Shown: in pieces, positions 21,496 through 30,450 of the stretch
How positions within the stretch are numbered: the stretch's first letter is position 1
Layout: each line of letters begins with the position of its first letter
Assembly: GCA_016717205.1 (NCBI GenBank)
Contig: JADKGC010000001.1
Coordinates: 1-64,000 of the forward strand
Length of the DNA: 64,000 nt
Reading direction: 5' to 3'
Source: Candidatus Flexifilum breve
GTDB lineage: Bacteria; Chloroflexota; Anaerolineae; Aggregatilineales; Phototrophicaceae
Position numbers and translations under genes: made by a program
The notes under the pieces: generated by a model
The model's database searches: none
Seen by the model: only the letters and a program-made list of their open reading frames with translations
Told to the model about the DNA's origin: nothing

Positions 21496-22394
21496 GTGCC
21501 CTGCTCCCCACTTCGGTAACGGCGAATGTTGATGATGACGAACGGCAGCATCAGCAGCAGCATGATCACCGCGACGGCCGCCCCATACCCCGGTTTGCCG
21601 TTCTGAAACGTCTCCCAATACATCGTAAAGCCAATGATGCGGCTCGCGCCGCGCGGTCCACCCGCCGTCATGATGTAGACAATATCGAAGGCCTTCAGCA
21701 CATTGATGATCATGGTGGTCGTAATCACGGAGATCGTCGGCAGCAGCATCGGGATGGTAATGCGCCAGAAGGTCTGCCACGAATTCGCACCGTCGACGTG
21801 CGCCGCTTCCATCACTTCCTGCGGCAGTCCCTTGAGCGCCGCCGACAGGATCACCATGCAAAAGCCTGTCCAAATCCAGATGCCCGCGATGATCAGCGCG
21901 ACATTGACGATGTCGATGCGCCCTAACCACGGAATCGGATCGGTCGATGGGATCAAGCCCACCAGAATCGCGTTCAAGATGCCCGTTTTCTCATCCGGGC
22001 TGTAGACAAAGCGCCAGATGATCCCGGCGGCTGTGAACGAGATCGCCATCGGGATAAAGATGATGGTTTTGATCAACACCTCATAGCGCACTGCGTTTGC
22101 CAGCACCGCCACCACCAGACCAATGCCGACTGTTCCCGCCGTGAACAGTCCAAGCCAGATGATCGTATTAAAAACCGCGCCGCGCGGCGGAAATTGATCG
22201 ATGTCGAAGAAGAATCGATCGCGCGTAAATAAGTTCGAGTAGTTTTCCAGCCCGACATATTCCGAGGTCGTGAACCCCAACCCGGTGTCAAAGCTCAATT
22301 GGATGGTGCGAATGGTGGGGTAAATCAAAAAGGCGGTGATGAGGATGACAGCGGGGAACACAAACGCCCAGCCCAGAAGGTTATTTCTGCTCAT
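21492..22394 (-). CDS. Sugar ABC transporter permease (MalF/AglF-like)
   Basis: This 300-residue membrane permease starts MSRNNLLGWAFVFPAV. It contains the CUT1 loop VMEAAHVDGANSWQTFWRI and the AglF-type segment GGPRGASRIIGFTMYWETF. RGAVFNTIIWLGLF also recalls AglF of alpha-glucoside systems. The start at 22394 fits the family; in-frame sequence upstream is antisense to nothing known and looks non-coding. It follows the binding-protein gene after about 100 bases that hold a stem-loop, and is coupled to the second permease. Confidence 0.92.
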   Translation of the reverse strand: MSRNNLLGWAFVFPAVILITAFLIYPTIRTIQLSFDTGLGFTTSEYVGLENYSNLFTRDRFFFDIDQFPPRGAVFNTIIWLGLFTAGTVGIGLVVAVLANAVRYEVLIKTIIFIPMAISFTAAGIIWRFVYSPDEKTGILNAILVGLIPSTDPIPWLGRIDIVNVALIIAGIWIWTGFCMVILSAALKGLPQEVMEAAHVDGANSWQTFWRITIPMLLPTISVITTTMIINVLKAFDIVYIMTAGGPRGASRIIGFTMYWETFQNGKPGYGAAVAVIMLLLMLPFVIINIRRYRSGEQGT

Positions 22395-22434
22395 AGAAGT
22401 CGCCCTTTTAGGAAAGCAGCAGCAGAAAGAAATA

Positions 22435-22464
22435 GGCAGGTGGGACACTGCTGCCCCACCTGCC
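22435..22464 (-). terminator. Intra-operon stem-loop between binding protein and permease genes
   Basis: GGCAGGTGGG and CCCACCTGCC form a 10-bp stem with a 10-base loop 33 bases after the binding-protein stop. No T-tract follows. Such hairpins often stabilise binding-protein mRNA or reduce read-through, so that the soluble component outnumbers the permeases (established for MalE-type operons). Confidence 0.55.
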
Positions 22465-22497
22465 GTTATGCTCAACGAACCGAGCGCCAACCAGGTC

Positions 22498-23798
22498 TTA
22501 CGAACCGTAGCTGGCCGCTGCGGTATCTTCCAGATCTTGCAGAATGCTCTCCATGTCACTGGGGCTGGCGATGAAGTCTTGCAGCGCCGTGCCAAACGCA
22601 TCCGATGCGGCCGAGGGCATGAGATCCGAGCCGTCGAAGACGAACGCCGACGCGCCCGCCACCTGACCCGCATCAATCGCAGCGAGCGGGCTGTACACGG
22701 CCAGATCCACATTCATGTTTGGCGACACGACGGCCCCCGCCGGAGCCGTCGCCCACAGCGTGTTGCCTTCAGTGCCCGCCATCCACTCGATCAACTGCGC
22801 GACTTCCGGACGGTCGCTGAACGCCGCGAGAAGGTCACCCCCACCGACGACCGGAGCGCCCTGGTCTTCACTGAACGCGGGGAACAGGAACGCATTGAAA
22901 TCGTCTACCGGCGTCAGTTCGGGGAAATTCGAGGCGAGGATACCGCCGATGAAGCCGCCTTCATAATACATTTCGGCTTCGTTATCGGGACGGAACACCA
23001 TGTTCGCCGCGGTGATGAAATCGGTCGAGAGCGTACCTTCCACGCCGCCTGCCAGCTTGGTATCGGCGGGGTCAACGATTTGCTGGAAGGCTTCGAGCGC
23101 CGCGACGACACTGGGGTCAGTCCACGGAATTTCGTGGGTCTGGAAAAGCTGGAGGTATTTTTCCGGGCCGTTCTGGCGCACGTAAATGTTCTCGAACCAA
23201 TCCGTCAGCGTCCAGCTGTCCGCCCCGCCGATGCTCCAGGGTGTCTGGCCCGCATCGAGGTAGGCCTGCTGAATGGCGATCAGTTCATCCCACGTCGTCG
23301 GCGGTTCGACGCCGAGTTCGGCAAACGAAGCCGGGCTGTACCAAATCGTGCTCTTGGAGTTGGCCTTCGCCAGAATGCCATAGGTCACGCCATCAACGAC
23401 ACCCAGCTGGGCGATCCCCGCCGAGTAGTTATCGCTGACGACCGACGCATCCACTAAACCGGCGCTGCCATCAGCATTCACCAGCGGGACGAGGTACCCC
23501 GCGCGGGCGATTCGGCCAGCGTGCCGGGCTGCGGGATCAAGGCGACATCGGGTGGGCTGCCGCCGGCAAGGCGGGTACGGAGAATCGGCACGAGCTGGCG
23601 ATTACTTTCAATAATCACCTGAATGCCCGTTTGCGCCGTGAATTCGTCAAGGGAATGCCGCAGACCTTCCAGCTCAGAGCCGCCAAAAGTCGTCATGAAG
23701 GACACAAACTGCACATCTTCCTGTGCGCTCACCATCGGAACGACAGCGAGCAGTGTAAATACAAACAGAATGGCAAGAAGTGACAATCGCTTAGGCAT
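22498..23798 (-). pseudogene. AglE-like sugar-binding protein, one frameshift
   Basis: The N-terminal frame (from 23798) has a signal peptide (MPKRLSLLAILFVFTLLAVV, cut near VSA-Q), TFGGSELEGLRHSLDEF, and the family mark GGSPPDVALIPQPG. Near 23510 one base is missing. The second frame then continues ARAGYLVPLVNADGS and runs to the end (YGILAKANSKSTIWYSPASF, GADSWTLTDWFE, AFSDRPEVAQLIEWMAG). Together they give about 433 residues, the usual size for AglE-type CUT1 binding proteins. If the base is truly missing, the importer lacks its receptor; sequence error is more likely because both halves are fully conserved. It is the first gene of the importer operon and has a good AAGGAGAACC site ahead of the ATG. 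Confidence 0.85.
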
Positions 23799-23981
23799 GT
23801 AGGTTCTCCTTCAAATAGTCGATACCACTGTTAAACGTCAGTCAGATTGCCGAACGAGTATGTTCGCTGCACCTCTCAATCAATACACGCACAGCGCCCT
23901 AGCGGAATGGGCACTTGACCTTACGCTTCAGTTTACGAAATTTATCTTTCAATATCAAGCCAGTGGACTCATTTAGAATCC

Positions 23982-24008
23982 AAAAAGCAGCCGCTGCGGC
24001 TGCTTTTT
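23982..24008. terminator. Bidirectional intrinsic terminator
   Basis: AAAAAGCAGCCG and CGGCTGCTTTTT pair over 12 bp with a CTG loop, giving a T-tract on either strand. It closes the MarR-ABC operon, which ends at 24033 on the minus strand. Confidence 0.85.
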
Positions 24009-24032
24009 GAATGGGAGAATTACTCAGATTGC

Positions 24033-25913
24033 TTATGCCGCATCGACCGCGTTCACATGGTCGAACTGGCTGTTGTAGAGTTCCGCGTAGAACCCGCCCG
24101 CCGCCAGCAGTTCTTCGTGGTTGCCCTGCTCCACGATGTCGCCGTCGCGCATCACCAGGATCAGGTCGGCGTTGCGGATGGTCGACAGGCGGTGCGCAAT
24201 GATGAAGCTGGTGCGGTTATGCATCAGGTTATCCATCGCCTTCTGGATCAGGATTTCCGTGCGCGTATCGACCGAGCTGGTCGCTTCATCGAGGATGAGC
24301 ATCGGCGGGTCGGCGAGGATGGCGCGCGCGATAGTGAGAAGCTGCTTCTGCCCCTGCGACACATTCGACGCCTCTTCGTTCAGCACCGTGTTGTAGCCAT
24401 CGGGCAGCGTGCGCACAAAGTGATCGGCGTGCGCAGCGCGGGCAGCCGCGTAGACTTCTTCGTCGGTCGCATCTAAGCGACCATAGCGGATGTTCTCCAT
24501 GATTGTGCCGCTGTAGAGCCACGCGTCCTGCAGCACCATCCCGAACATCTTGCGCAGATCATGCCGCGTGAATTCGCGGATTTCGTGCCCGTCGATGAGG
24601 ATTTCGCCGCTGTTGACATCGTAGAAGCGCATGAGCAGCTTGACCATCGTCGTCTTGCCCGCGCCGGTCGGCCCCACGATAGCGATCTTCTGACCGGGCT
24701 TGACCAGCGCCGAGAAGTCGTTGATGACGATCTTGTCCGGGTTGTAGCCGAAGTGGACATTCCGGAATTCCACATTCCCGGCGACCACTTCTTCTTTGAA
24801 TGGCGTTTCGGTGTCGGTGATTTCTTCCGGCACTTCGAGGAATTCGAAGACCCGTTCGGCGGCAGCGGCCGTTTGCTGCAAAATGTTCGAGATATTGGCG
24901 ATCTGCCCGATGGGCTGCGTGAACGAGCGCACATACTGGATGAACGCCTGCACATCGCCGACCGTGACCGAACCATTGACCGCGAGGTAACCGCCCACGA
25001 TCGCCACGCCGACATAACCGAGGTTGCCGACAAAACCCATGATTGGGAACAACAGACTCGTCAGGAACTGCGATTTCCACGCCGAGCCATACAGCCGTGT
25101 GTTGTACTCGTCAAACTTCTGGATACTCTGCTTTTCGCCGTTGAACGCCTTGACGACCGAATGGCTGCCGTACATTTCTTCGATATGGCCGTTGACGTTG
25201 CCGAGGTAGTCCTGCTGTTCCTTGAAGAACGTCTGCGACTTGCCGACGACGAGCGCGATGATGCCAAACGACAGCGGGATCATCACCAACGCGACGAGCG
25301 TCATGCCCCAGCTGATCGAGAGCATCATGATCAGCACGCCGATCATGCTCGTGACCGAGGTGACGATCTGTCCGAGGCTCTGGTTCAGCGTCTGACTGAT
25401 GGTGTCGACGTCGTTGGTGACGCGCGAGAGCACTTCGCCTTGATTCGTCGTGTCGTAGTATTTGAGCGGCAGGCGGTTGATCTTCTCGGAAATGTCCGTG
25501 CGCAGGCGGTAAGTCACCTTCATCGAAATGCCCGCCATCACATAGCCTTGAATGTAGGCGAACAGCGTCGAAATCAGGTAGAGGACGATCAGGAGCACGA
25601 TGATATTGCCAATGTACTCGAAGTCGATGCCCGTGCCCGTGCCGGAAATCTGCCCCATTACGCCTTCGAACAGCTTGGTCGTCGCCTGCCCGAGGATCTT
25701 CGGACCGACGATCATAAAGATGGTCGAAGCGATAGCGAACAGCAGCACCAACACAATCGACAGCTTGTACTCGCCGATGTAGGCGATCAGCTTCTTCATC
25801 GTCCCGCGGAAATCACGGGCGGATTCGCCCTTCATCATGGCCATGGGGCCGTGCCCCTGACCGCCGGGACGTGCTTGCCCCGGTCTGCCTCCAGCTAAGG
25901 GTCCACCCATCAT
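24033..25913 (-). CDS. ABC exporter half-transporter with canonical ATPase
   Basis: This 626-residue type IV exporter subunit has a low-complexity Gly/Pro-rich N-terminus (GGPLAGGRPGQARPGGQG). Six membrane helices follow (about 40-345), then an ATPase with Walker A GPTGAGKTT (about 413-421), Q-loop FGMVLQDAWLY, signature NVSQGQKQ, Walker B MLILDEATSSVD with the catalytic Glu, and H-loop IAHRLST. The ATPase is fully canonical, unlike its partner. Its start overlaps the partner's stop by four bases. The pair matches heterodimeric multidrug or lipid exporters (TM287/288, BmrCD class). It ends at the strong terminator at 23982-24008. Confidence 0.93.
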   Translation of the reverse strand: MMGGPLAGGRPGQARPGGQGHGPMAMMKGESARDFRGTMKKLIAYIGEYKLSIVLVLLFAIASTIFMIVGPKILGQATTKLFEGVMGQISGTGTGIDFEYIGNIIVLLIVLYLISTLFAYIQGYVMAGISMKVTYRLRTDISEKINRLPLKYYDTTNQGEVLSRVTNDVDTISQTLNQSLGQIVTSVTSMIGVLIMMLSISWGMTLVALVMIPLSFGIIALVVGKSQTFFKEQQDYLGNVNGHIEEMYGSHSVVKAFNGEKQSIQKFDEYNTRLYGSAWKSQFLTSLLFPIMGFVGNLGYVGVAIVGGYLAVNGSVTVGDVQAFIQYVRSFTQPIGQIANISNILQQTAAAAERVFEFLEVPEEITDTETPFKEEVVAGNVEFRNVHFGYNPDKIVINDFSALVKPGQKIAIVGPTGAGKTTMVKLLMRFYDVNSGEILIDGHEIREFTRHDLRKMFGMVLQDAWLYSGTIMENIRYGRLDATDEEVYAAARAAHADHFVRTLPDGYNTVLNEEASNVSQGQKQLLTIARAILADPPMLILDEATSSVDTRTEILIQKAMDNLMHNRTSFIIAHRLSTIRNADLILVMRDGDIVEQGNHEELLAAGGFYAELYNSQFDHVNAVDAA

Positions 25914-28153
25914 GATGCAAGTTCCTCCATGCCCAACTGCGACAGGGCAATTTCACGATACACTTCACAGGTTTCCATCAGTTCGCGATGTGTGCCCTTG
26001 CCGACAATTTTGCCTTCGTCGAGCACGATGATTTGTTCAGCGTTCCTGACCGTCGAGACGCGCTGCGTGACGATCAGCAGCGTACTGTCGCCGGTCTTCT
26101 CTTTCAGCGCGCGGCGGAGCGCGGCATCCGTCTTGAAATCGAGCGCCGAGAAGCTGTCGTCAAACACATAGATCGGCGCACGCTTGACCAACGCCCGCGC
26201 AATCGACAAGCGCTGGCGCTGACCGCCTGACACGTTGCTGCCGCCCTGCGCGATCTCCGTGCCCAGACCTTCCGGCTTGGTGCTGACGAACTCGCGCGCT
26301 TGCGCGGTATCAATTGCGTCGTTCAATACGTCCAGTTCGGCGTATTCATCGGCATAGCGCAGGTTCGATTCAATCGTGCCGGTGAACAGATTCGCCTTCT
26401 GCGGCACAAAACCGATCTGTTCGCGCAAGTCGTGCTGCATGACCTCGCGAATGTCGACGCCATCGATCAGGATTGCGCCCTGCGTCACGTCGTAGAAGCG
26501 CGGCAGCAGGTTGACCAGCGTTGACTTACCCGACCCGGTCGAGCCGATGAAAGCAGTCATCTCGCCGGGCTGCGCCGTAAAGCTGATGTTATGCAGCACA
26601 TCCTCTTCAGCGCCGGGGTAGCGGAAGGACACATCGCGGAATTCCACTGTGCCGCTGAACGGTTCGGGGAAGCGCTTCGGGTTCTTCGGATCGTGGATGA
26701 CCAGATCCGTGTGAATCACTTCGGCAATACGATCCGCCGACACCGACGCACGCGGCAGAATAATGAACATGATCGACAGCATGATGAAGGCGAACACTAC
26801 CTGCAGCGCGTACTGCATGAAGGCGATCATGTCGCCAACCTGCATCTGCGCCGCCGCCACCTGATGCGCCCCAACCCACACAATCAGCAGCGTGAGCCCG
26901 TTCATGATGAGCATCATGAGCGGCATCATCGCCGACATCACACGCGCGACGAACAGGTTATTGTCCGTCAGATCCTGATTAGCCTGATCGAAGCGCTTTT
27001 CTTCAAACTTCTGCGTGTTGAAGGCGCGCACGACCAGCATACCGGACAGGTTCTCACGCGTGACGAGGTTTAAGCGGTCGACCAACGTCTGGATGAGGCG
27101 GAATTTGGGAATCGCGACCGTGAATACAACGATGATCAGCGTAATCAGCGCGCCCAAACCGACCGCGATAATCCACCACATTTCTGCATCGGTCTGCACA
27201 GCCTTGAGGATGCCGCCAATGCCGAGGATCGGCGCGTAGAACACCATGCGGATGATCATGACCATCAACATCTGCAATTGGGTCACATCATTGGTGGAGC
27301 GGGTGATCAGCGAGGAGACCGAGAACTTGTCGAACTCATTGTTCGAGAAGCTTTCGACCTTCTGGAAAATGTCGCGGCGCAGGTTACGGGCCATACCCGC
27401 CGCTGTCTTCGCAGCGAGGAAGCCAACCGCGATGGTACACGCGCCGGAGAGCAGCGAAATCGCCAGCATCAGGCCGCCCACGCGGAGAATGTACTGATTC
27501 TGGAGCGCGCCGGTGTCCATGCCGAGCGCCGCGTATTCCGCCTTGATGCCCGAAGCCGCCGCCTGCACGATCATGCTGTCGCTCATCGCCGAGAACCGCT
27601 CCAGCATCGAGTTGAGCAACGGCGTACGAATGAGCGGCGTCATGCCTTCCAGCAGCGCGAACAGATCCGTGCCTTCAGGCAGCGCAGACAAATCAAACGC
27701 GCCCGTCGACATCCCTTCCATACTCGCCGGATCGTCCATCATGCGTTGAATGCCCGACACGGCCACCAGCGGCTTGCCGATGATCGGATTCAGGCGATCG
27801 ATTTCCGCCGCTTCGATGTTCGCATTGAGCACATACACGGGCTCATTCGCGAGCGCCGGATATTGGCTGAGGTAGGTTTGATAATCCGGCGACGTACTGT
27901 CGATCAGCGTATAATGCGCCACGACATCGGCGAGTTCGTCGCTGTTCATGAACAGCGCGAGTTTATCCATCGTGCTCGCGCGCAGCGCGTTCGGCACGGC
28001 ATTCTCGATACCGCCCGCCTGAATACCGGTATTCACGATCTGACCGATGTAGTCAGGCAGTGATAGATCGGCGATCCCTTGCACGAACAGCAAGGCAATG
28101 GCCAGCAGCACCATCAGGAGATACGGCCTGATGTATTTCGTTAGTCGAAACAT
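25910..28153 (-). CDS. ABC exporter half-transporter with degenerate ATPase site and large extracytoplasmic insert
   Basis: A 747-residue exporter subunit. A region of about 190 residues (about 37-230) between TM1 and TM2 holds IVNTGIQAGGIENAVPNAL and long polar helices, and should lie outside the membrane; it explains the extra length over the usual 580-620. The ATPase has Walker A GSTGSGKST (about 536-544) and signature NVSGGQRQR. The Walker B end is VFDDS, with Asp in place of catalytic Glu (about 664), and the H-loop reads VTQRVST, with Gln in place of His (about 696). These changes mark the non-hydrolysing site of asymmetric heterodimers. It is coupled to the canonical partner downstream and controlled by the MarR gene upstream. 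Confidence 0.93.
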   Translation of the reverse strand: MFRLTKYIRPYLLMVLLAIALLFVQGIADLSLPDYIGQIVNTGIQAGGIENAVPNALRASTMDKLALFMNSDELADVVAHYTLIDSTSPDYQTYLSQYPALANEPVYVLNANIEAAEIDRLNPIIGKPLVAVSGIQRMMDDPASMEGMSTGAFDLSALPEGTDLFALLEGMTPLIRTPLLNSMLERFSAMSDSMIVQAAASGIKAEYAALGMDTGALQNQYILRVGGLMLAISLLSGACTIAVGFLAAKTAAGMARNLRRDIFQKVESFSNNEFDKFSVSSLITRSTNDVTQLQMLMVMIIRMVFYAPILGIGGILKAVQTDAEMWWIIAVGLGALITLIIVVFTVAIPKFRLIQTLVDRLNLVTRENLSGMLVVRAFNTQKFEEKRFDQANQDLTDNNLFVARVMSAMMPLMMLIMNGLTLLIVWVGAHQVAAAQMQVGDMIAFMQYALQVVFAFIMLSIMFIILPRASVSADRIAEVIHTDLVIHDPKNPKRFPEPFSGTVEFRDVSFRYPGAEEDVLHNISFTAQPGEMTAFIGSTGSGKSTLVNLLPRFYDVTQGAILIDGVDIREVMQHDLREQIGFVPQKANLFTGTIESNLRYADEYAELDVLNDAIDTAQAREFVSTKPEGLGTEIAQGGSNVSGGQRQRLSIARALVKRAPIYVFDDSFSALDFKTDAALRRALKEKTGDSTLLIVTQRVSTVRNAEQIIVLDEGKIVGKGTHRELMETCEVYREIALSQLGMEELAS

Positions 28154-28186
28154 GGGAGCGATAGTCTCTTTCTCGAGGCAAAAATG

Positions 28187-28672
28187 CTAGGGCAGCGGTT
28201 CCGTCACATCATTGGGGTGCAGCTGCGTAGTTATCACACGATGCAGCGCGGGCAAAAACACGCTCGCTGCTTGGAGTTCTTCCGGGGTCAGGTCTTGCAC
28301 GACGGCGGCGATCAAGCCGATCATCTGATCATGGACCGCGCGCGCGCGCTCCGCGCCTTCCGGCGTGACCTCGAGGAGCTGTTGGCGGCGATCATTCGGA
28401 TCGGGCGTGCGCGTCAACCACCCGCGATCTACCAGTGCCTGAACGAGTACGCTGGCCGACTGTAAGCTGACCTTGCGCATTTTGGCAAGGTCGCTGGTAG
28501 TCATGCGGCATTCCTGAATCCGCGCCAGCACCCCCATCTGCATAAATGTCGCTTCTTCTTCGCCGGTTTCGCGCATCCGCAGGTGCATGAGTCGTCCCAG
28601 ATTCGGGAACACATCGAGCATGGCTTGCGCCGTTTGTTCTGGTGTCCAGGTCTGCGTCATCTCATTCATCAA
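28187..28672 (-). CDS. MarR-family transcriptional regulator
   Basis: A 161-residue winged-helix repressor. The recognition region is MTTSDLAKMRKVSLQSASVL and the wing is RGWLTRTPDPNDRRQQLLEVTPEG, which is diagnostic of MarR. The flanking helices form the dimer interface. It is the first gene of the operon with the two ABC subunits, 33 bases ahead of them, so it probably represses its own operon until a transported compound binds. AGGATTG precedes the start. A well-formed promoter with a palindrome between -35 and -10 lies directly upstream. Confidence 0.93.
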   Translation of the reverse strand: MMNEMTQTWTPEQTAQAMLDVFPNLGRLMHLRMRETGEEEATFMQMGVLARIQECRMTTSDLAKMRKVSLQSASVLVQALVDRGWLTRTPDPNDRRQQLLEVTPEGAERARAVHDQMIGLIAAVVQDLTPEELQAASVFLPALHRVITTQLHPNDVTEPLP

Positions 28673-28702
28673 TCCTACTGATTATCAACATCATTGACTA
28701 TC

Positions 28703-28731
28703 ATCCTAGTTGATGAACTGGAGAGTGTCAA
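28703..28731 (-). promoter_or_regulatory. Promoter and internal operator of the marR-ABC operon
   Basis: On the minus strand, TTGACA (28731-28726) and TAGGAT (28708-28703) are separated by exactly 17 bases. The dyad AGTTGATGAACT (28708-28719; AGTT/AACT arms) fills the spacer next to the -10, where a bound repressor would block polymerase. A second small palindrome, TGATTATCA, lies at 28679-28687 near the expected transcript start. Both fit autoregulation by the MarR protein (inference). Confidence 0.65.
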
Positions 28732-28877
28732 GGGGTGACGTAAGCTTAGAAAACCCCAGACAGCAATTCACCCCCGGTGCGGGTAAATTCCACCTTAGGA
28801 GGATGAGTGCGCACTGCCCTTACTGCTATAAATCAAATAACAAGGTAATGGAAGTGATGTCGGAGAGGAAACAAATT

Positions 28878-29177
28878 ATGGCTAAGCAGACAGTTCGCCC
28901 CATGTTCCCGGTCAATCGAGTCACCCAGCCCAGCCCAGACTTCGCCGAAGCGCTGCGCGAAGACTCGAACCGGATTTTTGACTGGCTCTACTGGGCATCC
29001 CGGATGAAAACGCGCGATGAGCAGTTGTACTGCTTCGAGCGCGCGCACTACATCGATCCCTACAACCGAGAAGCTCTCGACGGCATCAACCAGCTTCAGC
29101 GCGCCGCGCAGCAGCGCCTGCCCGTAACCGCCGTTGTGCGCCGGCCATGGGGCACCTCCGCAATTGACGAACTCTAG
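28878..29177 (+). CDS. Small TPR-like protein of unknown function
   Basis: A protein of 99 residues with no recognised enzyme domain. Its middle (WLYWASRMKTRDEQLYCFER, then AHYIDPYNREALDGINQLQR) has the helix-turn-helix spacing and the IDPxN turn of one tetratricopeptide repeat. The ends are polar and probably flexible. GGAGAGG lies nine bases before the ATG. An extended -10 (TGCTATAAA, 28824-28832) lies about 45 bases upstream, so it has its own promoter, divergent from the MarR operon. An in-frame ATG at 28803 after AGGAGG would add a CPYC-containing segment and cannot be excluded. A single repeat suggests a protein-binding adaptor. Confidence 0.6.
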   Translation: MAKQTVRPMFPVNRVTQPSPDFAEALREDSNRIFDWLYWASRMKTRDEQLYCFERAHYIDPYNREALDGINQLQRAAQQRLPVTAVVRRPWGTSAIDEL

Positions 29178-29203
29178 CCGCGTCAGCGGTCACACGCCGC
29201 TAG
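29174..29203 (+). terminator. Imperfect stem-loop after the small TPR-like gene
   Basis: CTAGCCGCGT and ACGCCGCTAG pair over ten positions with one mismatch and a 10-base loop, overlapping the stop codon of the small gene. It is a plausible factor-assisted terminator. Confidence 0.4.
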
Positions 29204-29527
29204 TCAGCTTCCCCGGCTCCAACTGCCGCTCGGTTAATCAGCGGTTAGTGCCTGACATGATCGAAGGTCCGTAACCGGGGCTGAGTCCGTCAGCCCCAGA
29301 CCACCCCGGCTTTCCTCCAGAGAGCAACCTCTGTCCCACCCACCCAACGCCTTCCATATAGGGCAAATGCCGCATCGGTCTATGGCAATCGCCCGGCCTA
29401 GAAATCGTTATTCTGCCCGTCGAAATCATGTCTCACGCGTAATATGCTCTAACGTATTCGTCAGTGATGATAAGTCAACTTTCTTGCTCATGCGGCGCAT
29501 GACCATCATCCAGTGAGTGAGGACACC
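29204..29527. other. Non-coding region upstream of the ABC-2 exporter
   Basis: No coding signal is visible. The region contains an 8-bp stem-loop at 29277-29297 (GGGGCTGA/TCAGCCCC) and an AT-richer end from about 29400 that should hold the promoter for the ABC genes. No tRNA or riboswitch fold is recognised. Confidence 0.45.
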
Positions 29528-30430
29528 ATGAGTGCAGTACTCGAAACTCAGCACCTCCGCAAAGCGTTCGGCGATGTACTCGCCGTCGCCGACGTTTCGC
29601 TCCGCGTGGAACGCGGCGAAGTCTTCGGCTTTCTCGGGCCGAATGGCGCGGACAAAACGACCACCATCGGCATGATTCTCGGCTTGATTCACCCGACGGC
29701 AGGTGAAATTCGCCTGTTCGGTGAGGCCGTGACACCCGCCAACACCGCCCCGCTCCAGCGTGTCGGTTCGGTTTTTGGTGCTCAGGCCACGCTTATTCCG
29801 TACCTCAGCGCCTACGATCATCTGGTGATGACCGGGCGCTTGCATGGAACTGTCGACCGGGCGCACATCAACCGACTGCTGGAACAGGTCGGTCTGCAGG
29901 CCGCCGCTCATCGCCAAGCCGGACAGTTTTCGACCGGCATGAAACAGCGCTTAGGTCTGGCGATGGCCCTGCTGCATTCTCCGGAACTTCTGATCCTCGA
30001 CGAACCGACCAACGGCATGGATCCGGAAGGCATGCGCGAAGTCCGCAACCTGATTCGTACGCTCGCTTATCGGGGGACGACGGTATTCCTGAGCAGTCAT
30101 CTGCTGCACGAAATCGAACAGGTGGCCGACCGCCTCGCCATCCTTAATCGCGGTCAGGTGCTGGCGCAAGACCGGGTGCAAACGCTGCTCGCCGGGTCGT
30201 CAATTGTGCGCCTGCAAGTGCCGAATCAGGAGCTGGCAGTCGCATCCCTGCGCTTCTTGCCGGGGGTCACGCGGCTGGATCGCAACGGCGCATACCTTGA
30301 CATATCCGGCCTACCGGCGGCCACCATTGCGGCGCACCTCATTCACGACGGCATTATCCCGTCGGAAATCACCACCCTACAGAACGACCTTGAGCAGGTG
30401 TTTCTGCAAGTCACCCACGAAGCGGTCTAG
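29528..30430 (+). CDS. ABC-2 type exporter ATPase with altered Walker A
   Basis: A 300-residue ATPase of the CcmA/BcrA class (drug or bacteriocin export). Walker A reads GPNGADKTT, so the Gly before the catalytic Lys is Asp at position 42. This Gly is nearly invariant in P-loops, and one G-to-A change (GGC to GAC at 29651) accounts for it. The rest is canonical: signature FSTGMKQR, Walker B LLILDEPTNGMDPEG, H-loop FLSSHLLHE. A C-terminal domain of about 80 residues follows, as in BcrA. The start at 29528 has GAGG upstream. The membrane partner follows after 20 bases. If the substitution is real, ATP binding should be impaired. Confidence 0.9.
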   Translation: MSAVLETQHLRKAFGDVLAVADVSLRVERGEVFGFLGPNGADKTTTIGMILGLIHPTAGEIRLFGEAVTPANTAPLQRVGSVFGAQATLIPYLSAYDHLVMTGRLHGTVDRAHINRLLEQVGLQAAAHRQAGQFSTGMKQRLGLAMALLHSPELLILDEPTNGMDPEGMREVRNLIRTLAYRGTTVFLSSHLLHEIEQVADRLAILNRGQVLAQDRVQTLLAGSSIVRLQVPNQELAVASLRFLPGVTRLDRNGAYLDISGLPAATIAAHLIHDGIIPSEITTLQNDLEQVFLQVTHEAV

Positions 30431-30450
30431 ACCAGAAAGCGAGATGCATC

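Noticed and set aside
24561..25898. Long open frame (445 codons) antisense to the ABC exporter gene
   Set aside because: Its translation is rich in Arg, His and Asp with no recognisable motif and it mirrors the codon pattern of the exporter on the other strand; it is a GC-driven shadow.
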